DNA of 15,154 nt from positions 1 through 15,154 of the forward strand of contig JAEOTJ010000202.1 of NCBI GenBank assembly GCA_016839905.1, read 5' to 3'. Below the pieces are notes generated by a model. That model was not told the DNA's origin, did not search any database, and saw only the letters and a list, made by a program, of their open reading frames with translations. Positions 1 through 6,611 of this stretch are shown here, in pieces. The position numbers were made by a program, and so were the translations under genes. Source of the DNA: Promethearchaeota archaeon (GTDB lineage: Archaea; Asgardarchaeota; Lokiarchaeia; Sigynarchaeales; SOKP01). Within the stretch, counting starts at the first letter, position 1; each line of letters opens with the position of its first letter.

Positions 1-6
1 AATTTT

Positions 7-243
7 TTACTGAATAGTTTCCACTTCGATTGTTTTAATCCCGCCTGGTTTTTTTTCTAATTCTTTATAAGAAACTCTTAATAAACTATCAAAATAAAAA
101 GTACTTAGTTTGTTGCATTCTGGATCATTATGAACAAGATAAGCTGGAGCCGGGTATTTAGATGTGTCAATATCATCTGAACTCATTTTAAAGAAAATTC
201 TTTTTTCACAATGAGGACAATAATTATAACATTTTTTTATCAT
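7..243 (-). CDS. Small zinc-ribbon-like protein, 78 aa, function unknown
   Basis: I do not recognise a named family. The N-terminal half has a CPHC pair (C9, C12), and a second likely metal pair lies at H38 and C43 in the segment VHNDPEC, so a four-ligand Cys3His zinc site is plausible. C5 is an extra cysteine. No signal peptide or membrane segment is visible, so the protein is probably cytosolic. Small proteins built as CxxC, then VH-D-P, then a short beta/alpha tail are common in Asgard genomes, but their role is not known to me. The ATG at 243 is favoured because a TATA-like stretch (261-270) lies about 23 bases upstream, which would give an essentially leaderless mRNA. The gene diverges from the C25 peptidase. 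I am fairly confident the gene is real; the function is open. Confidence 0.7.
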   Translation of the reverse strand: MIKKCYNYCPHCEKRIFFKMSSDDIDTSKYPAPAYLVHNDPECNKLSTFYFDSLLRVSYKELEKKPGGIKTIEVETIQ

Positions 244-346
244 AAAAAATACAACCTTTCTATTTATAATAGGTAAATTCTTATTTTTAGTTTATTATTC
301 CTAAAATTAAATATATTCCAAATAATTTTATATTAATTGATATTTA
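244..346. promoter_or_regulatory. Divergent promoter region
   Basis: This AT-rich 103-base gap separates two divergent genes. On the minus strand a TATA-like element at 261-270 sits about 23 bases before the zinc-ribbon start. On the plus strand an AT-rich TATA-like element around 305-317 sits about 35 bases before the peptidase ATG. No strong inverted repeat or operator was seen. Confidence 0.4.
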
Positions 347-2527
347 ATGAAAAGAAGTCATTTTAAAAAATTTCTTTATTTTGGAATCATTCTTTTTTTA
401 TTCTTCCCATTAATTAATTATAGTTCAATTTTAAACCAGAAATCTAAACACATTAACACAATTAAACAATTAAGTGATATTCCAGAAGTTGATATATCTC
501 AATTACCTCAAATTGACTATGAATCAATAAATAATTCATGGTATGACTCTAAAATTGAAATGTTAATTATAACACCAGATGGTAACGATGGATTTGCTAA
601 TTCTGTAAAACCATTAATGGATTGGAAGAATAGTAAGGGAGTTAAGACAATCATTGCAAATGATTATTATGTAAATTCTTCTAAATATGGTGGAACGGGC
701 GATAATGCTTCATTAATTCGAGATATGATAAAATATTATCATAGAAGAGAAAATATTCAATGGGTATTATTAGCCGGAGATGCAGAAGACGGTCTTATTC
801 CTATAAGAGAAGTATTGAATAACGATACTTTAATTGTCGGTGAAACTGAGGCTTTTCCGGATAACACTTATAAACCAACAGATTTTTATTATGCGGATCT
901 AACAGGAAATTGGGATAGTGATGGTGATGGTGAATATGGTGAATCTGCAGAAAATAATGATGATGGAATTGATGAAATTTCATGGATTCCTGAAGTTTAT
1001 GTAGGTAGATTACCCGCTGATGATACTACTGAGTTAAATAACATGGTAAATAAGATAATAAAATATGAGACTAATCCAACCATTGGAGACTGGATGAATA
1101 AAATGCTATTAGGAGGAGGAATATCATCTTTTAAATCACCAGATAAAAAGACTACAGATGAAGATGAAGCAAAATTGACAGAATATATTTGGAAACACTA
1201 TACGAAAAGTGAAATGGAATTTATGCATTTGTATGAGACAACAGGTGCTTTTACACCTGAAACGCCTCCACTTCCAAACCAAGAAGCAATTCTTACTAAC
1301 ACTAATTTTATAACAAATTTTAATTCAAATTATTCTACAGTCTTTTTTGCTGGTCATGGCACTCCTACTGTATTTGAATCTAAATCTCCGGGTGTAGTTT
1401 ATGACAATAGTGATGCTTCCAGCGCTCTTAATATTAATAAACCCTCTTTAGTGTATGGCGATGCTTGTTCAACTTCTTCATATGATGAGAATGATAATAA
1501 TATTGGAGAAACTCTTATAAAACATCCCGATGGGGGGGCAATAGGATATATTGGTGGTTTAAGAGTAACATGGTATTTTCAAGATGATCCTGACCTTGAA
1601 TACTTGAATCGAGGAAATGCAAAATTATTTTGGAAGGAGTTTTTTCAAAAGAAAAAATTCCAACAAGGAAAAGCATTATATGACTCTAAAGTTGCCTACT
1701 TGAATAGTGATATTTTTAAATATTCATCTTATTCAATAACATACGAATGGGAAAGAAAAAATGTTTTAACTTATTGTCTTTTAGGAGATCCTGAGGTGGA
1801 TATTTATACAAATAAACCAGGAAATCTAACAAATTATTTTACAGAAAATATCTACGAGGGGCAAATAATTTCGATGCCTATTATAGACAATTATAGTAGA
1901 GTCGTACCATATGCACGAGTTCATTTAAAATCGGCAGATGGAAAATATCTCACTGCCTATGCAAATGAAGAAGGTATCGTAAATGTCTTTCTACCGAATC
2001 AAGTAAATGAGACGTATAATGTAACAATTACGGGGCATAATTTATTACCTTCATTTTTTAATTTCACAACCCTTCTGGATAACGAAAAACCTGAAATAAT
2101 TGACGATGACATCACCCCAATTGTACATTCTGTTTCAGATAATGTAAATATCACTATTAAAGTAAATGATGATGAATCAGGAGTAGAAGGAGTATTTGTT
2201 TTTTTTACAAATGATAATTTTCAAAATTATGAGATATACAAGCTCTCAAACGAGACTTTTGAAGATAAGAACACTTTTGTATGTACTCTTAACAAGTTAA
2301 ATCCAGGGGAATATTCATATTTAGTTGTTGTGAGAGATCGCGCTAATAATACAGATATTTTTTATCAAAATTCTTACAAAATTATTATTCCTAGACCCTT
2401 GATGGATTATGTACTCTTTATAACTTTAATTTTAATTATAGCTATTGCAGGGATTGCGGTATTTATCATTCCATCAAATATTAAAAAGTTCGAGCAGACT
2501 TTAAAGAGAATTGAAGAAGAAATATAA
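347..2527 (+). CDS. Secreted membrane-anchored C25 (gingipain-type) cysteine peptidase
   Basis: This is a predicted cysteine endopeptidase of clan CD acting outside the cell membrane. Residues 9-26 form a hydrophobic signal or anchor segment after a basic start. The peptidase core covers roughly 70-490. The catalytic dyad is visible as FFAGHG with H337 and GDACS with C374, in the usual C25 order and spacing. A segment rich in Asp and Gly (about 184-210, DSDGDGEYGE) is likely calcium-binding, and LLGDPE near 478-483 is a common C25 end mark. Two beta-rich domains follow (about 505-575 and 580-685, Ig-like). A single membrane helix lies at about 688-709, with a short charged cytosolic tail. The mature enzyme would thus be tethered at the cell surface by its C-terminus. 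It runs convergently into the next gene with only 8 bases between stops. Cleavage specificity cannot be read from the sequence. Confidence 0.88.
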   Translation: MKRSHFKKFLYFGIILFLFFPLINYSSILNQKSKHINTIKQLSDIPEVDISQLPQIDYESINNSWYDSKIEMLIITPDGNDGFANSVKPLMDWKNSKGVKTIIANDYYVNSSKYGGTGDNASLIRDMIKYYHRRENIQWVLLAGDAEDGLIPIREVLNNDTLIVGETEAFPDNTYKPTDFYYADLTGNWDSDGDGEYGESAENNDDGIDEISWIPEVYVGRLPADDTTELNNMVNKIIKYETNPTIGDWMNKMLLGGGISSFKSPDKKTTDEDEAKLTEYIWKHYTKSEMEFMHLYETTGAFTPETPPLPNQEAILTNTNFITNFNSNYSTVFFAGHGTPTVFESKSPGVVYDNSDASSALNINKPSLVYGDACSTSSYDENDNNIGETLIKHPDGGAIGYIGGLRVTWYFQDDPDLEYLNRGNAKLFWKEFFQKKKFQQGKALYDSKVAYLNSDIFKYSSYSITYEWERKNVLTYCLLGDPEVDIYTNKPGNLTNYFTENIYEGQIISMPIIDNYSRVVPYARVHLKSADGKYLTAYANEEGIVNVFLPNQVNETYNVTITGHNLLPSFFNFTTLLDNEKPEIIDDDITPIVHSVSDNVNITIKVNDDESGVEGVFVFFTNDNFQNYEIYKLSNETFEDKNTFVCTLNKLNPGEYSYLVVVRDRANNTDIFYQNSYKIIIPRPLMDYVLFITLILIIAIAGIAVFIIPSNIKKFEQTLKRIEEEI

Positions 2528-2535
2528 TCTTCATT

Positions 2536-3114
2536 TTATTCTTTATTATTTTTAATCCCATTCTCATTTTCTTTCTTTAAGTCTAATAAGTATCTTATTG
2601 ACCTAACTGATCCAAGTAAACCTTGACAAATTAAGGCTAAACATATAAAGAAAATTGCTATATAATCATGAAAAATAAAAAGAAAGACCAGAATGAAAAT
2701 TCCCGCAAAAGTTAGTTCCAAAATTGGAGATACCTCTCCAAGGATAATTTTCCAATTTTTAGACTTTTGAAGACTTTCTTTTATCTCTTGCTGGTATTTT
2801 TCTTCTCCAACATCTCTTACATACCAACTTCCCTCCATATTATTAGCAAATAACATTAGACTCCACATAAAAATAAAAAATGCTAAATAAAAATCTAATG
2901 AACCTAAAATTATTAAAGGTAATTGTAATATAATCATTCCCTTCCACCCGAGCCTTCGTGCTAATTTATTAGTCTCCAATTTCAATTCTTTAGTGACATA
3001 TCGAGTACTTAAAATATCAAGTGATCTCCCCATGATGACAAGAAAACAATTAATTAAATATTGAAACCATTCAACATTGCGCATTATTATTTGAAATATC
3101 ATTTTTAATTCCAT
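2536..3114 (-). CDS. Multi-pass membrane protein, 192 aa, function unknown
   Basis: No named family is assigned. The sequence has about four or five hydrophobic segments: one near the N-terminus (about 17-33), a long one at 58-90 that could be two helices, and two at about 128-172. A conserved-looking polar stretch at about 30-57 carries SLDILST and ETNKLARRLGW; similar D-x-x-ST then E-x-N patterns occur in uncharacterised archaeal membrane proteins. A short basic and acidic C-terminal tail follows. No catalytic motif is visible. The ATG at 3114 is used because a TATA-like element lies about 23 bases upstream (around 3137); a second ATG four codons in is possible. The gene is convergent with the peptidase and divergent from the 5S rRNA gene. 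Confidence 0.7.
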   Translation of the reverse strand: MELKMIFQIIMRNVEWFQYLINCFLVIMGRSLDILSTRYVTKELKLETNKLARRLGWKGMIILQLPLIILGSLDFYLAFFIFMWSLMLFANNMEGSWYVRDVGEEKYQQEIKESLQKSKNWKIILGEVSPILELTFAGIFILVFLFIFHDYIAIFFICLALICQGLLGSVRSIRYLLDLKKENENGIKNNKE

Positions 3115-3202
3115 TGATTAAGTGAATTTTTAAATTAAACCTATTTTGATAAAGTTTAATTATTAGTCGTTATTATTTCAATTAAATTTTAACCACACAA
3201 GT

Positions 3203-3225
3203 AAGTATATACTTATTTATAAGTA
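3203..3225 (+). promoter_or_regulatory. Probable promoter of the permuted 5S rRNA gene
   Basis: A perfect 12-base palindrome (AAGTATATACTT, 3203-3214) is followed by a TATA-like element (TTTATAAG, 3216-3223). An archaeal start site about 25 bases downstream of the TATA box would fall near 3245-3250, just before the long terminal stem of the RNA at 3262. This fits a dedicated promoter for a single stable RNA. Position only; no mapped transcript. Confidence 0.45.
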
Positions 3226-3261
3226 ATTCATGCTTGTAAATTGGTTAATTTTTGGTTTTAC

Positions 3262-3437
3262 AATTATATGAGAAAATAGCAATTCGCTAAGCGCTGGAAA
3301 CATCCGAACCCGGCAGTTAAACTTGCTTGCGTTATAGATAGTACTGTAGTTGCGATCTATGGGAAACTATAAACTGTAAGTTCGCTTACGGTCATGGTAA
3401 ACAAGGATAGTACCCGGTCACGCTTATTCATATAGTT
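3262..3437 (+). other. Long terminal stem enclosing the permuted 5S rRNA
   Basis: Bases 3262-3271 (AATTATATGA) pair with 3428-3437 (TCATATAGTT) over ten positions, including one G-U. Together with the inner six-pair stem (3288-3293/3421-3426) they bring the new 5' and 3' ends together. A 16-base bulge (3272-3287) faces a single base (3427). The bulge contains TAGC-AATTC-GCTA, which could form its own small hairpin in competition with the inner stem. This is probably the precursor structure recognised for end processing. It is not a canonical archaeal bulge-helix-bulge. Confidence 0.6.
3288..3426 (+). rRNA. Circularly permuted 5S ribosomal RNA
   Basis: The structural RNA of the large ribosomal subunit, with its halves in reversed order. 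The first half (3301-3380) holds the usual 5S 3' portion. It has CATCCGAACCCGGCAGTTAA (loop C to helix III), helix II 3' strand CTTGCTTGC (3322-3330), and helix V TTATAG/CTATAA (3332-3337 with 3367-3372). Loop E AGTACTG/GGGAAA, a helix IV hairpin (3344-3362) and helix I 3' strand ACTGTAAG (3373-3380) follow. A TTCG tetraloop (3381-3384) then closes helix I with CTTACGGT (3385-3392, eight pairs including one G-U). The usual 5' portion follows: loop A CA, helix II 5' strand GTAAACAAG (3397-3405, one A-C mismatch) and TACCCGG, whose CCGG (3414-3417) pairs with CCGG at 3310-3313 as helix III. The two parts total 116 nt, normal for 5S. The new ends lie in loop C and are joined by a six-pair stem (3288-3293 with 3421-3426). 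I find no sequence upstream that could supply a conventional 5' half. Confidence 0.85.
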
Positions 3438-3445
3438 ATAAAGCC

Positions 3446-3469
3446 TTTTAATATTTTTTTATTATTTCT
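3446..3469 (+). terminator. T-rich terminator after the 5S rRNA
   Basis: Just after the terminal stem the plus strand becomes T-rich, with a run of seven T at 3454-3460 and further short T-runs. Archaeal RNA polymerase commonly terminates at such tracts, and this would close a short transcript containing only the 5S rRNA. Confidence 0.5.
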
Positions 3470-3546
3470 ATTCTCCCAAAAATTCTTTAAATTATTTAAT
3501 ATATAAATTATTAAGAAAATTTAAACAACTTTATTTTGAACCATTT

Positions 3547-4164
3547 ATGCCGAAAAAGCGTGTAATTTTTTTCAAATCTATAGGAAGAAAATGGTTTATA
3601 ATTCTTGTAATAATTATCTTTATCGTATTTATATATAATCAAACTATGGCATTATGGCTTACGACGATAACATTATTTTTATTTTTGCTTTCATATTTTC
3701 CACAAATCTTTTTTAATACTAGATTACTATTATTCATGAAAGGATATTACATGATTGAAGAAGACACAATTGCTCAAAAATTAAAACAACCCATACACAA
3801 GATTCGGGAGAGAATGTATCATATATCTCAAAATCAATTATTAGCATATAGTATTAAGAAACACATGAAATTAATTAAGAGAATAAAACTACTATTAAAA
3901 AAGAAGAAAAAATGGTTGATAATATTCTATAATAAGCGTTATATATATTTCCATAAAGAAACGATTGTAAAATTCATAGATTTCCATAATAAAGGATTTG
4001 GAGAAAAAGAGATGCTCGAAAAATTAAAGGATAATGATTTAAGAATGAGGGCTGAAGTTAAGATCATTCGAGACACATTGATAAAACATAATAGATTAAA
4101 AGGGAGTCAGATAAGTGTTAAAGAGCACCAAGAAAAAGAGAAATATAGCAAATCATTAAAATAA
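3547..4164 (+). CDS. Membrane-anchored basic protein with possible winged-helix segments
   Basis: Unnamed protein of 205 aa. Two hydrophobic helices (about 15-31 and 34-56) form an N-terminal hairpin anchor. The rest is soluble and strongly basic. Residues about 70-105 (EEDTIAQKLKQPIHKIRERM) have the look of a helix-turn-helix or winged-helix core. A second helical segment at about 145-192 (KEMLEKLKDNDLRMRAEVKI) could be another such unit. Between them is a poly-Lys patch near 115-122, next to the hydrophobic WLIIFYNKRYIYF stretch. Small winged-helix domains tied to membranes occur in archaea and in ESCRT-related proteins, but I cannot assign this one. A TATA-like element lies at about 3495-3509, giving a leader of roughly 20 bases. 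The gene follows the 5S rRNA in the same direction but has its own promoter. Confidence 0.7.
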   Translation: MPKKRVIFFKSIGRKWFIILVIIIFIVFIYNQTMALWLTTITLFLFLLSYFPQIFFNTRLLLFMKGYYMIEEDTIAQKLKQPIHKIRERMYHISQNQLLAYSIKKHMKLIKRIKLLLKKKKKWLIIFYNKRYIYFHKETIVKFIDFHNKGFGEKEMLEKLKDNDLRMRAEVKIIRDTLIKHNRLKGSQISVKEHQEKEKYSKSLK

Positions 4165-4253
4165 CTTATAATTCATTTTCTAATTTAATTAAAATAAACT
4201 GTTAAGATAAAAAAAGATAAAAAATAAAAATAAATATTATTTAAAGCCTTAGT

Positions 4254-5054
4254 TTAGTTCTTACTTCCACAGTTAGTACAGAATTCATCCCCTGCGGATA
4301 TCTTCGCTCCACAATTCTTACAATTCTTCGCTGCGCTTCCAGAATCTTTCTTTGCAGAATCTTTCTTTTTAGAAGATTTCTTTTTAGAATCTTTCTTTGA
4401 TTTGCTACTACCGCCAAAAGTAGGTTCAGCAATATCTTCATCATCTTTGTCTTTTTTCTTAGACTTCCCCTTCTTCTTTTTTTTACCATGAACTTCATCA
4501 GCATCATATTTTAAGCTCCCTACAAATGCTCCAAAAACTCCTCCTACTGCGGCACCTTCCATTGTAGCAGTTAAAACTGCAAGTATCCATGGCATGCCTG
4601 TAAAGCCCGTAGCTAGACCATCTAATAATCCTCCACTCCCCAACATAATTGACACTGCAATATAAGGAAGTAACATTACAAAGAACCAACCAATTCCAAT
4701 GGCTAGGCTTGTATCAAAACCACCTCGTGGTGAATGTGCAAAAAGTCCTGCAGTAATTGCGCAACATAATATCCAGGGAACAATTATTGAAAGTAATAAC
4801 ATTACATCACCTGGATTATTTATTAATGCCCAATGGATTGGAAATAAGCATACTATTAACACTCCAACGATAGCTCCAACAACAAATATTAAAGCATCTC
4901 CCATTGGTAGAACATCTGCTAAAGAACTTATATTCTGAATTAATCCTCCTGTAATTTGACTCGTTAAATCTAAGAATCTAAAGCTAATATACGCCATTGG
5001 AAGTAGACATAGCATTCCACAGCATCCAGAACAACAAACTCGTTTAAATCCCAT
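4254..5054 (-). CDS. Polytopic membrane protein with Lys-rich linker and C-terminal zinc ribbon
   Basis: Unnamed 266-aa protein in three parts. The N-terminal part, residues 1-182, is hydrophobic with about four or five membrane helices (around 12-28, 54-77, 84-106, 115-139 and 153-181). It begins with a cysteine-rich stretch (CCSGCCGMLC, residues 7-16) at the membrane edge. A linker at 190-240 is extremely Lys-rich and contains four pentapeptide repeats. The C-terminus (244-265) is a zinc ribbon with C245, C248, C259 and C262 (CxxC-x10-CxxC). The zinc ribbon probably faces the cytosol and may bind protein or nucleic acid. Polytopic proteins ending in such zinc ribbons are frequent in Asgard and other archaea, with unknown roles. 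The ATG at 5054 has a TATA-like element about 22 bases upstream (around 5076), so the mRNA should be leaderless. Confidence 0.75.
   Translation of the reverse strand: MGFKRVCCSGCCGMLCLLPMAYISFRFLDLTSQITGGLIQNISSLADVLPMGDALIFVVGAIVGVLIVCLFPIHWALINNPGDVMLLLSIIVPWILCCAITAGLFAHSPRGGFDTSLAIGIGWFFVMLLPYIAVSIMLGSGGLLDGLATGFTGMPWILAVLTATMEGAAVGGVFGAFVGSLKYDADEVHGKKKKKGKSKKKDKDDEDIAEPTFGGSSKSKKDSKKKSSKKKDSAKKDSGSAAKNCKNCGAKISAGDEFCTNCGSKN
4341..4400. repeat. Four 15-base tandem repeats encoding Lys/Asp/Ser pentapeptides
   Basis: Four consecutive 15-base units start at 4341, 4356, 4371 and 4386, based on AGAATCTTTCTTTxx. Read on the minus strand they encode SKKDS, KKKSS, KKKDS and AKKDS in the linker of the zinc-ribbon membrane protein. 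The unit length keeps the frame, so copy number could vary between strains without breaking the gene. Confidence 0.85.
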
Positions 5055-5255
5055 TAGAAATATACCTTATATAATAGATTTTAAAATTAATAATTCAATT
5101 AATGTATCAACAAATCTTTTTATATTTATATTTTATTATATCAAAACACAAAATTTTTTTCTATAAATATTTTTGATTTTTTAGTAATGAATTTTTTTAA
5201 TAAACTCCATTATATTGAAAGAGATAAAATTATTTAAATAAATAGATTATTTAAC

Positions 5256-5939
5256 CTATATTATAGAGCCTCTATCCATTTTTACAGTCATATTTGCATA
5301 TTTTGTAAGCCCTGCTCTGTGGGTTACAACTATCACGGTTGTATCGAGTTCTTGATTAACTTTTTTTAATAGTTCCATGACCTCTTTTTCTGATTCGGGG
5401 TCTAAATTGCCTGATGGCTCATCAGCAAAAATTACTCTTGGTCTATGAATTATTGCTCGAGCAAGACCTATCTTTTGTTTTTCTCCTCCACTCATTTCAA
5501 CTGGAAAATGGTCTTTCCGTTCGAGCATGTTTACATCTCTTAAAGCTGTTATGGCACGGTTTTCAATCTCTTTTGTTCTTAAGACAGTTGGCCATAGTAA
5601 TGCTTCCACGTTTTCTATAGCAGTTAAACTATTTATTAGATTAAAATCTTGAAACACATATCCTATTTTCTGACGTCGAATTTTACTTAGCCTATCTTCC
5701 TTTGCTCTGGCTATGTTTTCTCCATCAAATATTATTTTACCACTGTCAGGAAGATCTAAACCACTTAAAATATTAAGGAGAGTAGATTTTCCACATCCAG
5801 TTGGACCTTGAACGATTACAAAATCTCCAGATTTAATCGTTAGGTTAATATCAACTAAGGCGCGAATAATTGCACTACCTTTTCGGTATTCCTTATTTAT
5901 ATCAATGGCTTCAATCATTACATCTTTAGCAACAGGCAT
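5256..5939 (-). CDS. ABC transporter ATPase, LolD/MacB type
   Basis: ATP-hydrolysing subunit of an ABC machine of the FtsX/LolCDE/MacB class, acting at the cytosolic face of the membrane. All motifs are present: Walker A GPTGCGKST (45-53), Q-loop Q97 in YVFQD, signature SGGEK (150-154), Walker B VIFADEPS (169-176) with E174 and a D-loop NLD, and switch H207 in VVTHR. At 227 aa it is full length for a stand-alone ATPase. The start at 5939 is set by a strong Shine-Dalgarno site four bases upstream; an internal ATG at residue 8 is less likely. It lies directly downstream of the permease gene in the same operon, nine bases apart. These transporters act in lipoprotein handling, peptide efflux or mechanotransmission; which applies here cannot be told. 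Confidence 0.93.
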   Translation of the reverse strand: MPVAKDVMIEAIDINKEYRKGSAIIRALVDINLTIKSGDFVIVQGPTGCGKSTLLNILSGLDLPDSGKIIFDGENIARAKEDRLSKIRRQKIGYVFQDFNLINSLTAIENVEALLWPTVLRTKEIENRAITALRDVNMLERKDHFPVEMSGGEKQKIGLARAIIHRPRVIFADEPSGNLDPESEKEVMELLKKVNQELDTTVIVVTHRAGLTKYANMTVKMDRGSII

Positions 5940-5943
5940 TTTT

Positions 5944-5950
5944 ACCTCCT
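5944..5950 (-). promoter_or_regulatory. Shine-Dalgarno site of the ABC ATPase, overlapping the upstream stop codon
   Basis: On the minus strand the sequence TAGGAGGT ends four bases before the ATPase ATG. The TAG stop of the permease (5951-5949) is the first part of it, so the ribosome terminating on the permease sits on the start site of the ATPase. This suggests coupled translation and fixes the ATPase start. Confidence 0.8.
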
Positions 5951-6515
5951 ACTCACCAACTCTCTTTAAGGCAATCATTGGCCTTACTTTAGTGATTTTT
6001 CCTTTCATTATCAAATACCCAACAATTTGAACAAATATAAACATCCCTATTGTTATAACAACAGGCCAGAGCGTGATCAAGGGTATGTTGGCAACATTAT
6101 AAGAGCGACTTGTGTCTGCAGCTTGTAAATATACCATTATGGAATTATAATGAAAGAGCACTTCAATAACTATAATAAAGCCAACTAAAGTCGTGAATGT
6201 AATTTGTCCTATAACAATCCAATTAATATTTCTATTAGTATAGCCAATACACTTTAAAGTTGCCCATGTTCTTCTATTTCGGGAAATTAATAACCACGCA
6301 TAAAATATTGTTAAAAAAAGACTTACCACGAATAAAAGGAGAAATGTAGTGAACCCTAAATCTGAGGTTTCTGGACTAAGGAATAGTTCTAAAGAGTAAC
6401 TTGTTATAAATATAAGGCACGTATACATTAAACAGAAAATGATAAAAGTCTTTTTTTCTCTTAGTATCATTTTCACGGATTTTTTCCATAATCTCAATGT
6501 CATCTTTATATTCAC
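5949..6515 (-). CDS. Compact FtsX-like ABC permease
   Basis: Membrane subunit partnering the ATPase just downstream. The 188-aa protein has four membrane helices (about 22-46, 54-78, 97-122 and 145-170). A cytosolic loop, RRTWATLKCIGYTNRNI (81-97), matches the coupling-loop pattern of FtsX-family permeases (charged residues, then LK-x-IG). The C-terminus RPMIALKRVGE (178-188) matches the usual family ending. Typical FtsX/MacB/LolC permeases are about 300-650 aa with a large external domain between helix 1 and helix 2. Here that region is only about ten residues, so this is a minimal permease core rather than an obvious truncation. The reading frame starts at a GTG (6515); an ATG four codons later (6503) is an equally good start. 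An A/T-rich promoter-like stretch lies at 6543-6566. Confidence 0.75.
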   Translation of the reverse strand: MNIKMTLRLWKKSVKMILREKKTFIIFCLMYTCLIFITSYSLELFLSPETSDLGFTTFLLLFVVSLFLTIFYAWLLISRNRRTWATLKCIGYTNRNINWIVIGQITFTTLVGFIIVIEVLFHYNSIMVYLQAADTSRSYNVANIPLITLWPVVITIGMFIFVQIVGYLIMKGKITKVRPMIALKRVGE

Positions 6516-6540
6516 AGAACTTTTTCAAATATTATTAAAA

Positions 6541-6611
6541 GGTATTTATTTATATATTTAATAAATTGTATTACTATTATAAAATTATCATAAAAAATTT
6601 TGATATAAGAA
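6541..6611. promoter_or_regulatory. Divergent promoter region, permease and first profilin
   Basis: Two TATA-like elements are visible: an A/T stretch at 6543-6566 for the minus-strand permease operon, and TATTATAAAA at about 6575-6584 for the plus-strand profilin. The latter is about 32 bases before its ATG, giving a leader of only a few bases. Confidence 0.4.

Noticed and set aside
801..983. A His-rich reading frame on the minus strand
   Set aside because: It is the antisense of the Asp/Gly-rich segment of the C25 peptidase; its composition is explained by GAT/GGT codons read backwards.
3293..3314. Local hairpin GCTGG/CCGGC with a 12-base loop as an alternative helix III
   Set aside because: It can form, but it competes with CCGG at 3414-3417, which sits in the conserved ACCCGG context right after helix II. 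The crenarchaeal-type pattern ACCCGG...CGAACCCGG favours the latter. It may be an alternative fold.
3262..3380. A conventional 5S rRNA with its 5' half upstream of the CCGAACCCGG segment
   Set aside because: No upstream sequence complements helix I (ACTGTAAG) or helix II (CTTGCTTGC). Both complements lie downstream at 3385-3405.
3262..3437. Bulge-helix-bulge splicing motif at the 5S ends
   Set aside because: The canonical form needs a four-pair helix flanked by two three-base bulges. Here there is a 16-base bulge on one side and one base on the other.
4241..4507. A Lys/Arg-rich reading frame on the minus strand overlapping the zinc-ribbon gene
   Set aside because: It is a frame-shifted reading of the same A-rich repeat linker; the overlapping frame has membrane helices and a proper zinc ribbon.
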